DNA of 64,000 nucleotides from the NCBI GenBank assembly GCA_014338405.1, contig JTDE01000154.1, forward strand, positions 28,583 to 92,582, read 5' to 3'. Below the pieces are notes generated by a model. That model was not told the origin of the DNA and made no database searches. It saw nothing but the letters and a program-made list of their open reading frames with translations. This document shows, in pieces, positions 14,285 through 28,228 of the stretch. The stretch comes from Paragonimus skrjabini miyazakii (Eukaryota; Platyhelminthes; Trematoda; Plagiorchiida; Troglotrematidae). Numbering within the stretch: the stretch's first letter is position 1; every line of letters starts with the position of its first letter. Position numbers and translations under genes: made by a program.

Positions 14285-17225
14285 GAAAACATTTTACAGA
14301 TAACCGTCAAAGCTACTTTGCAATTTTTTGATCTTTTATATTTGTGTATGGCAACATAACCTTTTAGAGTAATTATTGCTAGTTTACTGACAAGTATTCA
14401 TTTCGAGAAGTAACGTTTCCTACGTTTCCACGAAACAATAAAAGCTTATTCCTAAATCACGTTGCCTTGTGATTACAATATACAAACCTTATCTGGTCTT
14501 AATATTAACGTTAATGTTGAATGAAATGGCTTTAGCATAACTAGCTTCATATATTTCTTTGGTTTTGAGGGTTATGTCCTTGTCTTTCAGTCTTAAACTA
14601 AAATACTAGGTACATAATCCATATTTTCAAAAGTAAATAATGTATTTGCTAAAATTAATTCTTATATCCGCTTTTAGGCATAATAATAGAAAGCCGCAGA
14701 ATAGTAAAAGTATAACAAATAATTTGATAGAATAGCTCTAAATTGGCTTTTTATTGCACAGCCAATGTAATTCGCCCGGGAATTGTCAGATTGTTGCATA
14801 AGTTTTAGCAACGCTTTCATTGTTAGCAAAACGCTTTTGTTAGCACACCAGATCTCTATTTGAAGTTGCTTTTACGCACAGAACGTCAACCTAATTCCTT
14901 TGATATTTACATTTCTACTTCATGTGGAAGCAATTATGCTAATAGCGCGAGCTGGTGTTTACGTGGCCCGATCAGCGAGCACTTCTCTGGCACAATAATG
15001 GAATAACCAAAACAATCAACATCATCACGTTTTTTGACATTCATGGAAATGGACAGATTTTCTTTCAATCTGTTAATTAAATGGTTCCCTGAGGAAGTTC
15101 CCAGAGGAAACTACCTTCAGGAGACTGAGATGCCGCTAGAAATACCACCATTCAGTGTCGACTGTAGTCCCTGCACTGGCCACGAGATGCAGTTCAAGTT
15201 GACTTTCCATTATGAAAACCTTTTATTAAAACATTTATTCGTTCATTCATATGCATATCGGTGAGCAATTTCTTCAAATGCTTTTATTCGGTTTTGGCTT
15301 GGCTTTACTGTACTCCTTTTACCATAAATGTTTTCACTTTTCCAAATAGAACTCTAGCTTGATTCGAATCAACTGGTATCTTCAACCCACAGGTATATTT
15401 CTTAGCAAAAGGTCGCCAGTGAACATATCAAACCATAAAACTGTAAAGCCTTTTCATATTAGTCATAGTAGAATCAAATAGCGGCAGTGAAAATAGTGCT
15501 ATCTTCGCGAATTAACGTGGCTGCGACGTCAGCCTGAACATACTGATGAGAAAATAATACTTCATTCTCTTAAAGAGTTCAATTCGTATTCAATTTGATT
15601 TTCTATCTTAATTATTCACTTGAGTGGTACGCTGTATGTGTTGTTCTCTAGCATCCTGTTTTACTTGTGAGGGTTGAAGTTTATCCCGTTTGCTCAAAAG
15701 ATTTTTTTATAAGATAAACATGGAATCCAAGGAAAGTGCACGTAGTATTAAAAACACTTCAACCTGAAATCAGAAGCAAATTCTTCCGCTTTACATTTGT
15801 GCTAAGACACTGTCAAGTGGAAACTGGCAACGAAATCTAGGGTTAGCTAATTTCGTTGCTAGGTGGAGTCTGTCATCAAACAAAATGGTTTGGCGATAGT
15901 CTGCACTTCACAGTACGTTAGACTCCATCTGTTTGTGAATTTACCCCGGTTGCCATACAGTGAAGCATGAAGTAATATTGCAACTTAGATTGGGTAGTAA
16001 TAGTCACGATAGGCTATTGTCAGTAATTCCCAGAGGTTGTGCCGAAACAGAAGTTGAGTACCATTCAGGCTGCAACTCGCAGCATTGGAGCGTACAGAAT
16101 CTGAATGTCGATGAGCTTCCAGGGTCTCTCGAATGGGGAAGATGTATGCATTCAGTTGTTAACTGATTGCAGTTACATGTATAACCTTGAAAGCTCTTTA
16201 ATTGTCTACCTGTTTTGGTCCTTAAATTTTGTATTTTATGGATAACACATGGTAGGTTATAACAATATTTACCTGCATCAATCTGGAGGTTTCGACTCGT
16301 TCCACGAGTCATAACGAGTCTTGGACTATCAAGCGCGTTTGAACCAACCCTAGGTTGAAGCTATTTCATCACATCTCCTCTGCAATATACTAGACCTACA
16401 GAAGGTAATTCGGACCTGATCTGGTTAAATCTTACTGCATAGGTTGGTTCAAAAATCAACAGTTCAGTATTATTGTTTTCCGCTGCCATGTAGCCCATTT
16501 TCATCAAACCAGTTGTTTCAGATCACACACACTATAAAGCTCACTGCATTCAAATGCGTTAATGGTTCATCTCGCTTTCTTCAGGGAAAGAGCGCTGCTG
16601 GGTCCAAGCTTGTGAAATGAATAAATTTTACACCTGGCCACAAGTACCGTTCGGCGCACTCTCTTAGTCCCAACAATGTCTTTATTACAGCTATAATTCC
16701 CTATATAGGTTTGGCTGGCATAGACCTCTGAGGACTTTTTTAATATCTCTCGTTTTTATGAACTTACGAGTACTTTCGCATTGGTCGCTGGTTTTGGTTG
16801 TTTTCTGTTATCTTCCGAAGAAAAGTAAATAATTATCGTTTTATAAAGCGCTGGTGTAACGTTTGGTATTGCGCTCACTCTAATCTTATCAAATCTATAT
16901 TGTTTTTAGAAAACTAAAGTCTGTGAGTTGTTTATTGCCCAATCCTGATTATCCGCCTCACTTCAAACTTTCCAAGCTTCTACTTACTTCTGTTAACTTC
17001 AGTTGTGACTGAGTATGCAAGCACCCTTGGTTGTAGCGCAGCCGTTATCCGCTACCTAATAGAGTTTCTTATTGCTTTTGGCAGTTTTACAAAAGGATGA
17101 CATCAAAACTGAATTAGAAGCTACTTAAGATGCGGTAATGTGGATATTGTACAATCACTTTTGACGCACAATGCAGCTTCCTGTCTTACATTAATTTGAG
17201 AAATAGTTGTTTTGTGAAATTATTG
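14285..17225. other. Mostly non-coding; one weak exon candidate
   Basis: Apart from the exon candidate at 15057-15260 nothing is recognisable. Overlapping open frames at about 15950-16166 (+) and 16004-16312 (-) show low stop density. Neither has a motif I know, and I could not decide between chance and an old coding fragment. Confidence 0.45.
15057..15260 (+). CDS. Weak candidate for an internal exon of an unknown gene
   Basis: The open frame begins after CAG at 15054-15056, which is preceded by a TTTTTT run about 20 bp upstream. It ends at TATCG|GTGAGC, a good 5' splice-site match, with the GT at 15261. The enclosed 204 bp is a multiple of three and open throughout. The residues include a hydrophobic start (FSFNLLIKWF), a Glu/Pro-rich middle (ETEMPLEIPPF) and a CSPCTGH stretch. 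I recognise no domain. The frame closes at TGA inside the putative donor, which fits an exon end but is also what a chance open frame looks like. No partner exon was identified. Function unknown. Confidence 0.25.
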
Positions 17226-17489
17226 TTACTGATGAGTAGTTGGGGATTTGGTTAATTTCAAGTTGAACGTAACTCACTCAACATTAACCTAAAATATCGC
17301 TTGATCGGTGTATTGAGATGGTAGATTTCGCCTTGTCTCAAACGTTCTAATCGCACAGTTATTGACTGGCCTTAACAGACAGTAACTGTGTTCTCTCTCG
17401 CGACGATAGGGCAATTCAATCACTGCTCACAAACGACAGTGGTCGGGCTTTCAGATATGATAATTCGGTCGGGCCTAATGTGAGGTCAA

Positions 17490-17546
17490 TAACGCAGTGA
17501 TCAACACAGTTGCCTTATGAAAGTGAGGCGAGAGTTCTAATCCCGA
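17490..17546 (+). promoter_or_regulatory. tRNA-like internal Pol III promoter (A and B boxes) of copy A
   Basis: The A-box-like sequence is TAACGCAGTGA (17490-17500; consensus TRGYNNARNGG, last G lost). The B-box-like sequence is GTTCTAATCC (17534-17543; consensus GTTCRANNC, one mismatch). Their spacing is that of a tRNA gene. The arms no longer fold as a tRNA, so I read this as the promoter of a SINE rather than a tRNA gene. Confidence 0.6.
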
Positions 17547-17559
17547 CCATGACAAGGAT

Positions 17560-17607
17560 ATGTACTACTGACAAGGTCTAATGAGAAAGAAACTCGAACT
17601 TAATGCT
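17560..17607 (+). ncRNA. Degenerate type I hammerhead ribozyme, copy A
   Basis: The order of parts is that of a hammerhead with an open stem I. The 5' stem I strand is ATGTACTA (17560-17567). The core is CTGACAA (17568-17574; consensus CTGANGA, so G8 is A). Stem II is GGTCT AATG AGAAA (17575-17588), whose last two pairs are lost. GAAA follows at 17589-17592, then a very short stem III (ACTCGAAC). The 3' stem I strand is TAATGC. The copies at 29140 and 39014 supply the unmutated partner for most damaged positions. G8 is a catalytic residue, so this copy should be inactive. Short stem III is typical of hammerheads in SM-alpha repeats and Penelope-like elements. Confidence 0.65.
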
Positions 17608-17690
17608 TCTTTCGAAACAGGCTTGGTGCAAAGCCTATCTGAATGCGGAGGTTGCAATCAGATACGAATGATTTTTGACTTAAGATTGTC

Positions 17691-20600
17691 ATAAATATGA
17701 CCCGTTGTTTACACTTAACCTAATGAGCATAATTCTTTCATCATTGTTGCCAATCACCAGATGTATTTACCCAATGGGGTTTCAGTACACATTGCACTAC
17801 CATCGCGTAGGTATATCTGTTGAGTATCAACAGTGAAGTTAGTGGTCACATATTCCCTCCAAATGTTGGCGAGGGACCACAAGGCACATAAATAAAACAG
17901 AACACAGAGTCAAAGTTCTAGACGGACTCCCGGTGACCTTTCGGAGCAACCGGAAAAGCATACTCCAGTTCACCGAAGTTTTGGTTACCAGACGACACAG
18001 TAACCCCTGTGTTGGAAAAACATGTGTTGACGCTGCGACTACCCTTGTAGTCGGCATTCCCACAATTGTGATTTTAAGTTTGTGTGTTCATTTGTTTAAT
18101 CCCTTAAACCATGACATTCACCCTGTGAAATGCTGACTCGTTTAAAAGTATTTATATATCCCCATGTGATAGGAATGTACGAAATGTTACTCCGGAGAAT
18201 ATCACGTAAATCACGTCTTTTCATTGTTTTATTCAATTTCCTCGACGGAAAAGACTGTTCTACACATTTAACACTTTTGACAAGATGCACTGGACTCCTG
18301 TTGTGCCTTGTTACGACTGGAGGTAAAATCGCGACCATGAAATAAATATTTCGTGAAGATTCGTTCCAACAAGTGCGAATCCAAATTTTAAGGTTTTATT
18401 CGGAAGGACTTCATTGAAAATCTGTAGGACGGAAAAATCTGTAGTCTACTGTGAGTGATATTCCATTTTGTGAACCAAATTCCCTCAGTAATTGTCAGTC
18501 GTAAATTTGAATGTGTTATATTCGGCTCGAAAACTTAGCGGGATTGCAAATCGTTTGATACAGCATGATTTTCGAGAAACTACATGGCTTGTATAATAAA
18601 GTATAGTAATCGTCATACTGATGCTGGTTGAGTACCAATAAGAAAACTATACTCAGTCGGGCATAAGATAATTCGCAAAGACACCTGCGAGCACACAAAC
18701 GGCCGCCTTATGGGAAGGCTAAATTGTGTTGTTCTAGTGTTTATCGAAGAGACAAACATATCTTAAGAAGTGGCTTGACGGATTAAGTGAAGACACTTCT
18801 GCAGTGGTCGACTGTTCTCTGTCTGTTTAATCCAGATCAATAAATGGTCACAGAAATATTTACCTTAGTGGATTGACAAATTTCCGTGTATAAACTGATC
18901 TCACGATTTCACTTCCAAACATTTCAAAAAAGAAAATCAAATTATTATCAAGGCATTATCAACATTATCAAGTGAATTTGCTTTGGGGAACAAAAGAGGC
19001 ATTAGCTGTGCGTGTAACTTGAGCCATAAGCAAATTTTCAGTGAGGAAAGATTGTTGTAAAGTAGGTGGATGGCCAAGTGTTGATTGCAACTGTAAACGA
19101 GGAATTCAGTTTCATATGTTACATTCCTTTATTTTTTAAAACGCTTTTTAAAAATTGATTTGCACTAATGTGGAGAACATTCGAAATACATCATACTGAT
19201 TCAAGGTTAAAATTAAATTTATCATAAACATTCGTACATATACGCAATATTTTAATTCCGTTTGTTGAAACACCTGCAAAATATTGCAAAATGACACACT
19301 GGGCGTTTATAGTACACTTTTAGGTGAATTCAAATAAAGGTCATCCAGCGGTTCTGAGTAAAACGCACTCCTGTTTAGATATATTTTCCAAAAAAAATGT
19401 TGCATTGTGTTACCTGGTACATGACAACTAACGGGTTTATACCGTTTGCACTTAAGTCTTAGATTAATCGACGGAAGAACAGTGGTTTGCTTGCGACACC
19501 AAACTCAAGTACGTTTACGTAGATCATCGTACGGAAACGAGTGAAAACGGACAGATTAAACGCGCTGTTGTTGGGGAGATAGGAAAACACACATAACGGT
19601 TGACTACGAAAAAAAAACAAAGATATTGATTTTGGCTGAAGTTTAGTCAAAACAGGTTTAAGCGGTAATCTCGTTAGATGTTCGTTTACTTGCACTAGAC
19701 TCGTGAACAAAGTGTGGTTGTATAAACCCCACAGAAATTCCACAAGACCGTTTATTGGCTTGCGGACGGTTTTGTAACATCATGGTAAGTGTGTACATCT
19801 TGTTTAAAAGGGTATAAATCATTTTTTATTAGTTTTACTGATATACATATGTTTATTGGCAAATAGTTGTCAACGTATGTTTTCAAGTTGGCGAAAAACA
19901 AACCTTATGACACACTTATCAAAGCGAACTGCGTTCCTCCGCCAAACAAGGACTACCACGCAGCATAATTTTAGTGCACACTACAGTTGATAAAAAGTAA
20001 GCTGAAATTGCGCGGGACGTAGAGCCTACATAGGCCAGGATGCCAATTGTGCGTTGATGACTGATGAGCAGTCAGTTTTCCACCAAACGGATGCAACAAA
20101 CGTGAGCAAGCTACCGTCAGCCACTTTAAGAACTGATACGTTCAGTTTTCTAAGAAAGGCTGCATTTTGGAAATTTAACGAATATATTTTATCATACGGA
20201 AGCGTTCAGTGACGATAGAAATGGTCACGTGACAGTCCCATCTTTGACATGCACGGTTGCACATGCAAGAATTGATAATAGAAGAAAAATCTTCAATTTA
20301 ATATAAAGTTGAAAGCCTAGTACCTTACGACTTGGTAATAAGGTAATGATCTGTTCCACAATAATGCAGATATTATTTCCGTTAAATGACTGCATACGTT
20401 TTCTTGAAACAACATTTATGAAAAGCTAACAGCTCCACTTTTCGTGAACCATAAGGACATTTTGTACTGTGCAAAGCTGACTCCAATCCTTTAATCACTA
20501 ACATTTTAATGGAAATGAGTGGTCATCGGCAATTTACTGACAGTGGTTATTGGGCATAGCAGCTGAAATCTCGCGTTCTTTGAAAAGCAAAGTGACATGC

Positions 20601-23600
20601 GTTCAATGGTGGATCTGGAGGAGGTTTTTATCTAACTCGCAAATTCTGATTGGTAAAACAAGTGCTAACTCTGCTAAAATCTTTAAATGATTTTCATTGT
20701 GAATTTTTAATTCACGTGTGTATGTTGATGCAAATATCTCTTAAGACAACAACCAAATCAATGCGCAAACCATCGGAACTTTGTGCACTTTTCACCGACA
20801 GTATGCACTAGGTTCCGCATATTGGTGATATGAGTGAAACTGTTGATAAAATTATGAGCGTCTCATTTCACCATTTATAACAAGAGACTGGAAACTACTA
20901 CTGTGGGCGTAGTTAAAAGGGTCTTCCGGGTGATGATCCAGCAAATTTTATCCGTTGCTTATTGATTCACTTGATGGCAGTATGAAAAAAAGATCTGACT
21001 CTAATGCAAAAATAAAAAGATGTCCCAACAAGTTCTTCCGCATCATACCTTGAAAACATCTAGTTGTTGGCTTGTATAACTTTTTTCGAGAGAGAGCTTT
21101 AAAAATGAATGTATTGCAATTACTTTTGTGATAGTTTGTGTTACATTAAGTCAATAAGTTTGAGTAGCAAAAGTGCGTTGTGGGATTTAGACAGAATCTA
21201 CAGACTCGTTCTTTTAGGCATACCAGATGTGTGCAAGCCGCTCGTGTGCAGCGTCAATCTGAAAACCCAACTGATCTGAGCTAATTTCTGCCCTTTATTC
21301 TAGACTGCAGTGACACATTTGGAAGCGTTGGTATAATGACACCTTTTCAAGTTTTTACAGAACCAAAAATCCCAAAGGAATATGGTCGTTTTTTGCGCAG
21401 TTATTATAAAAAATTAAAAACCAATTAACTCAGTTCGGTGGTCAGGATACATCGTTACACAACACTAAACCTGGCGCTCTATGGTGTGTGCCATTTTCGC
21501 GCGCTGAACCTTTGGTTTACATCAAGACCATGATGGCTTGCAATCACAGATTTGTAGTCAAATACGTAGACGTTGTACGATGGAACATCAAACACTCGCC
21601 TAGATTTTCTTCAGTAGTGCTGAATGGCCTAGCTAAACTTACAATTGGAAACGAGTCCCATATTTTCTCTCATCTTGTTAACCTATGTTGACCTGTTTTT
21701 GTTTGTGAAATGAAAGCATTGCGGGGAATGTTCTAATGTATGCCTCCTCCCTGTTTACATAAGGAAGCTGCACCCTTAAGTTTGTTTAACTATCGGGGAA
21801 TTGTCTCGAAAGAAGACATGACAATTTCACTGCCTAGTTTGGCCGTTTTAGCCAATGTTCAAAACAACTGCTTCGTATCCCTCGCTTGAGAACATCACCT
21901 ACTTATTCCACTTATCTTGGCTTGTTTGCTTCACTACCAATTAAACTTTCCGGTGGTGGTTTTCTATGGCCTACTTTTAGACGTTACTCCGAAACGGAGA
22001 GGTGATTTCAACGTTTCGTTGAGTTTCATAAGGTGTAAACACTTTTAGACGAGCACCCTATTAGACCCAACCAACCCATTTATCCGGATGTCGCTAAACA
22101 CATTTCTATAGTTTCCAGTAGATCCCTGTGCAAACATTCAAGTGCACACACTTGGTCTTAATATTCCTCCGTCATTAGTCACTTCCACTTCCAAATAAAT
22201 CGACATTTCGTCTTAAATTAAGCGCAAAACCTGACCACTGGAATCTGTTTACAACCGATATCAGCTGCGATTGCTTTTCTTAACTCTTCCACGGGCTACT
22301 TGTTCATAATTGTCACTTTTTAATCAAGGTACACTTCTGAAAGTATAAGTTTGTGGGAACCTGAGAGTTTTTCATTCATAGTATATGAATTTATTAATAA
22401 AACCTATGGTTTTCATCGGTGAGCATGCAGAATGTACGTTGTCATTTATTCTGATAGTACCTCATTAAACGATTTTCTCTGCAACTACCAAGTACTCACG
22501 GGAAGATGCGGCACATTCTCTTATGCCATACTAACCACTTACTATGCAACTGGTGGAAGTTCTAGAATAAGCAATGGGGCCACCGTTAAACATACTTTAC
22601 CCAAATGCTGAGCCAAAATGATTTAATCAGTCAGCAAATCCATTGCATATTCAAAAGAGGGGGTCTTCTTACTGAAATATACCACAATGGCATAAAGTTA
22701 GGGATCAATTTAACACAGATTTGACATAAACTAAGATGATTCGTGATCCAGTGGGACTACTGTTCGTCGAGTATACGTCGCATACTTCCGAAAGTTATCA
22801 GACCAGAATTTGTTCACGTAACTATAGTCCTTCTGGCAGCAGGTCTGCAATCAGCTGAGATGACACATGCACTGGGGTGACGTACACACGATTCGATTGT
22901 CTACTTCAGTCTATTGGTCAGCCTAATGATTTCGGTTGATGAATGTTACCGAATGCAAGACACACAATTGGGACCAGAATAAGTGTTTGTTTAAAAAAGT
23001 CGTTTCACGTGGTTACGGCGTGTAGTCGAAAAATAGGCCTCACGTCCATTATACTCTTGCTGTTGTCTCGCCCCGACTGACTTCTACCTGATTGAAGCTA
23101 TGATCAAGCCAGTTTCGGAGAATGAAATGCAGTCGAACGTCACCTTTTATATGACAGTTGTCTACAGGTAAAAATATACTCTGTATCGCGCACCCGTTGT
23201 TTCTTCTGCGCAGGGCATCAGGATAAATAGGGCAGAATGTTTGCATGTTAAAAGCTGCTTAAGTTGTCACAAAACAAGTTGGACAGATGCTGCTTTTTAA
23301 GGATTAGAATGTACTGCGTCCAGCACAGACGTTTCAGAAAGCCTAGCTAATTAAGGTGAAAAGTTTCGCTGAATTTACACTGGCTACACTGTTACTAAAG
23401 AAAACGGAAAATATTGTCAGTTTGCCATCACTTAAGCAGTAACATCTGCTGATTAGAAATACAGAAGACCGAAAACCGCACTAGTATAATAGTGTGGACG
23501 CGAGTTCCAATCGCTCATTCATTTGACTTCAAAATTCATCTTCAATAACCTATTTAAATAGGACACAACACTCCGCGTCTTTTCTCAGTATATTGTGCAG

Positions 23601-26600
23601 CTTAATATTCAATTTGTGGATGGTTCTTATGTTACGGCTATTAACCAAACTCACAACCAATTGCTGTAAGTAGTAAAAAATCTGTTCCATGATTAATAAT
23701 TTTGGAGGAAATTTTTCAACGCAAAAATGATCCAGAATAGCATTCGTTCCAACAACCATTACACAATCAATTTGGTGCTCTGTTTTCGTGACGTAATTTT
23801 TGTTTTCTTCCGAACAAAATTGCATCTTTCGGAAAAAAACTTGGATGTGTTGCTGCAGTCACAGAATAATATGTAATTCATTAGGCCAACAACAGTTTTC
23901 CACAAGATGAGAAGATACAAGCATCTGTCTGTCTGAGCAGATGTTTGCATAAGCAATTGTTCAGAATGTTTGGGAAATATGGTTTTTCTTTTCCTGATAT
24001 TGTAAGATACTCTAACAATTTTAATAGTTTAAACAAAATTCTTTACGTGATAATATGTTTGTCCTGAAAACAATGATATTTAGCCGGATAAAAGCACACT
24101 AGCTGCGTATGTGTTCCAAGCGTTATGCTTACCGTTACACATCAAACAAACCAGCATCATGCTTCTTGGAATTAGGTTAGCAATAATAACATAATGGAGG
24201 TTCAAGTTGGTATTTACTGCGTAAAAGGGCTATTATCTACCCTAGACCAGCAGATTTATAAGCAGCTTTGTCAGGTTGCCCTTAAGCCTTACATTTTTGA
24301 ATATGAAGGTTAACCAACCTATCACTAAAGAGGGGTGTGAATAAGCAACTTAGAAAGCTACAGTCGTGTTCAGTACGTGTTCATAAATACAGACAGATTC
24401 ACTCAATATCTGACTATAAAAGCTTACTTTTTTATATGTTAATTTTTATCTGTGCAGAGAACCTTGGGCTACTTCTGTAATACAGAATACTGAACTGTAG
24501 GATCGCTCCCCATTACAGCCCAACAGTAATGCCCTAGGACGTGTGAGACCATCGTGTCGTTCTCAAAGCCGATAAATTAACAACAGACGCGACCAAATAA
24601 TCATATTTAAAGGCTCAACCACAACCTTGTGTAAATACTGTTCAGCCTGCTGGATCATTCCGAAAGAATGAAAACCATCAGTCTCTTCACTTCAGTCGAT
24701 AACCTCGTGATAAGGGACTTTTCGGTCAGAGTGAAGACAAAAACTTCACTGAACCAACTGGGCGTTTGAGGGATTTGGACCACTTCAGCTTGACACGTTG
24801 AGCCTTTTGGTTATGATTGGTCGGTTAGGCACACTGTGAGGTTCTTAGCGATGGAGTTACCGTGCTATTTTAGCAGATACGAAGGCTGGAGTGTCAATAT
24901 TGTTTTGGACGTCGATATGGTGATATATATTGATATATGGTTGTGTAGAAGGCCAACACCGAGTGATGGACATTTATTGTAACGTTAATTACACACACTG
25001 GGGTCCGTTGTCAACGTTTAACAACGGATAGACAGAGAGACAAAATGTGGCAAAATTATCGTTTACAAACAAAAAAAACATTTATGAAACGGTGCAGCAA
25101 ATTCCATTGCGACAAATGTTCAGATTCATCATGCTTGTTTTTGTTACATAACAACACCTGTTCTGGACAAAACATATGAGGTTGTTTGAATACACTCTCG
25201 GGTAATGGACAGCTAACCTCCCTGGGTTATTACAACAGACCGGAAAAGAATACAATAATGTGATCAATGACGACTATGTGAATGGGGTGTAATGAAACAC
25301 GGACGCAACAAGAGATTTAGAATGGTTCGAAAATTGAGTACGCAGAAATACTTTCTATCAATTTTGTGTAACGGCATCATGCTGAACTTTCATGGTGCCC
25401 AAGGCATTCACACAAACTCCATGGGGACAAATAAACACATTCAGATGCATTTAACCGACACAACCTCAGAGCCTTGCTTGCCCCTTGTAAGGGAACGGAG
25501 AGCTGAATATAACTGTGAAATCGATAACGTGGTCCACCTTTAGTATGCACCTAGAGCTTAAGCAAGATGGATTTCGATCTCTTAATGAAGGTGGAGTAGC
25601 TAGAACGGTGATTTGCTTTTATGACCACTTTCAAAGTCAGACTTACACCAGTTATGGAGAGATTCTCTCGATTTCCGCAGGCAACACAGTAATTTTGCCA
25701 CGAGTAAAAACCTTTTCAACTAAAGGATTTGGTAATAAATTTTTGACTTTCTTGATGACAATAGCATTTTGTTTTTTCTCGAGATGACTGTTCTCAGACG
25801 TTAGTTGAAATTTTTACGGAAGCGTCTGTTCACAGCAGCACACCCAAAATGTTGGTACCGAAAATCTATTTCTTTGACGTGGGTGCCCTCTCTCCCGCCA
25901 TACGAGTTAGGCGAGGGTTTTGTTCGTTTAAAATGCAGCGAAGAAAATTCACCTTTTCTTATAATGAGGGACAAGTAGTAATTTGTCTCCCCTTCGTAAA
26001 CATGTGAGCCCCTGGCAGCGTTTACTTCATTACTGCTGAAATACGTACACTAATCAGTAAGTGTTAGATTTTTTGTGGAGCAGTCTGACAATTAAACCAG
26101 TAATTCTTTAACTGAATATAAGTTCTAAAAATGTATGTAGCTTTATGTATTCCGTCTTTTAGTGTAATTTTGATGTTTGGGTAGATTGTCTCTTTGTATC
26201 AGTGAACTCCTTGGTTCTTTTTACAGTAGTTGTGAAAAAGTTTACGTATACTATATACAGCGGAACAGTTTCTGTGGAACTGGCGACACTTTGTGTAAAT
26301 GGTGCCACGAAATGATCGGTTCACAAGTTGGCCCGATAGAATTCTCATAAAAGCATAGTCAATCTGACGTCATATACGTCTTTCAAGATACAGCTGTGTG
26401 TTGTTCAGTTTGCTGACGCTTTATCATAAAAAAGAATCTATTTCTGTTTGTGATTCCATAAACGGTCTATGTTAGTAGCCCAGCCTACCCGATAGCTCGG
26501 CATGACGTAAAGTTGAAGATCGGGTGATCAGCGATCATTTATGTACATAAATATTCTGTTCTCATTCATCTCCCCTTATACCCGTGTTCTGCTGTGGTCT

Positions 26601-28180
26601 GGTTACACGTGCATGTGTGACCAAGTCATGCAAAATGTTGATACGAGGAACATCGCACAAGTAACTTGTTCATCGATTCAACAGAGTGCTGGTAACCAGA
26701 AGAGGATCAATATGAGATGAGTAATCTTCGCGTTTTTCTTTCATTTTCGCAAAGCCGCTTACATATGGTAACGGATGGGCTAGAGGGCATATCTCCAAAG
26801 CGAGCCATTTCAGCCGAAAGGATATAGATGTAATCATGGAGAGCAATCAAGGAAATTATGGTAGCCATTTTACGACAGAAAGGCAAATGTAGACGGCTTT
26901 TTGCATTAATATGTCTTTCAACTGCATATCATTATTTTTGTAGCAGTGTCTGTGTCAGCAAGTCAAGATCTCTACTCTACGCACAAAACTTATTTTGATT
27001 ACAGACGAAATATTCCCTGATAAATGGGAAAACATACCCGCCCAGTGTGCTATAACCTTCTGTGTGTCAGCAAAGACTGGTCGTCTGACAAAAACCGGTG
27101 GCTGTGATTAAAAGACTAGTCCGTCTTTTAACGGTCGCCTGATCGTACATTCTCTTTTGAGCATAAATCTGCACTTGTGAAATGTATATAAGTAGGTTCT
27201 TAGCAGTTATTCTAGATCTCGTATTTTTGAAACTGGTGTGTTACAGCTTGCCTCATCTGGTTGGAGGATAACCATTCGCCATATGGATGAAGCTGTTGTA
27301 GGCGCTGGAAGATGAAAACGAATCCGGATCGAACTGTCAGTAAGTAGGATGTGTTTATTTGAACGCTTCTTGAAGAAAAGATTGAAAAACTGCATGTGGA
27401 AAAATTAAACAGCACTCATAACTGTAACCGATTTTCTATTTGCAAGTTATCAGAGTCGCTTATCTCCGGATTACTCAATTAATTAGTTTAATGACGGAGG
27501 TAAGATACGTGGCAAGAAATGTGCAGAATATCAGTCTGCCTCATGATATTAGATGACCTTATGATTTTAAAAGGCTGAAGTGGCCTACACAATATGTCTT
27601 TAATGGTTAAATTGAACCGACGACATGACCGGTTTTGTAGCTGTTAGCATTCATCACTTGTGCCTGCCCACTAGATCCCGACCATCAGTTCTATTATAAA
27701 AACAGCTGGTGCTGAGGTTGGTGAACAATTACTCACTTCACAGTTATTTTAGTTGAGTATCTCGCACTTAATAAAGATCAGCGTCGATGATGGCCATGCT
27801 TACTAGGAAATGAGTTAATAACTATAAACTTGAACATTTGCTCTTTCTATATTTAACTGTTTTAGAGATTTCCAAGGAAAACGTACCTAATGAATAGCAC
27901 ACATAAGCTAAATTCATTTTGACGGATGACGTAATACCGACTCACAAATAAGGCGACCTTACTTGTGGTACTTGAGCTGTATCTGTGCGCTTGTGAAATA
28001 TCATTTGCATTAAATCAGTTGGTCATTCCTCTATAATGTTAACTTCCAAACCAATACTCCAAAACAATTTTCGTCCTTTGTGGACTGATCAAGTGGTGAT
28101 GGTTGAAATCGGAATCAGACTTGCTGGTGTCAACTTTATGGACCGAAGCTGCTATCTTCCCGACCATCAGCTACGTATCG
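17691..28180. other. Mostly non-coding; one weak exon candidate
   Basis: No recognisable gene or mobile element. Open frames of 60-90 codons are scattered over both strands (for example around 17839-18345 and 25292-25787), usually overlapping each other, without family motifs. The only segment I single out is the splice-bounded frame at 23562-23665. Confidence 0.5.
23562..23665 (+). CDS. Weak candidate for a short internal exon
   Basis: A 104-bp open segment follows a CTTCAATAACCTATTTAAATAG acceptor-like sequence and ends at TTGCT|GTAAGTAG, a near-consensus splice donor with the GT at 23666. The reading frame gives DTTLRVFSQYIVQLNIQFVD and then GSYVTAINQTHNQL, a protein-like composition with one possible N-glycosylation site (NQT). 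I recognise no family. The minus strand also has a 91-codon open frame here (23550-23825), which I take to be the shadow, but the reverse is possible. GTAAGT should occur several times by chance in 64 kb. Confidence 0.25.
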
Positions 28181-28183
28181 CTA

Positions 28184-28200
28184 ATATATATATATATATA
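28184..28200. repeat. (TA)n microsatellite
   Basis: An uninterrupted AT/TA dinucleotide run of about 17 bases sits just upstream of the tRNA-like sequence at 28229. It is a simple repeat of no specific function. Confidence 0.85.
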
Positions 28201-28228
28201 GTCCCCTTAGCCACAATAAACGCTTAAA

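Larger units (their letters stand above)
17226..17690 (+). repeat. SINE-like retroposon copy A: tRNA-like promoter plus hammerhead
   Basis: This is one of three copies of the same repeat in the window (others at 28895-29267 and 38890-39284). Shared blocks in order are: TTAACAG, CAGTAACTGTGT, CTCACAA, AGTGG, GTGAGGTCAAT, CGCAGTG, a tRNA-like T arm, then a hammerhead fold. The copy begins with a 43-bp arm (17226-17268, TTACTGATGAGTAGT...). Its reverse complement closes copy B with 40 of 43 bases identical. The right end is diverged but still alignable to copy B up to about 17690. It contains no open frame, so it would be non-autonomous. The combination of a Pol III promoter with a hammerhead resembles the schistosome SM-alpha repeats. 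Membership of that family is inference. Confidence 0.75.

Noticed and set aside
15950..16312. Overlapping open frames on both strands
   Set aside because: No motif, and splice signals do not settle the strand. Left unannotated.
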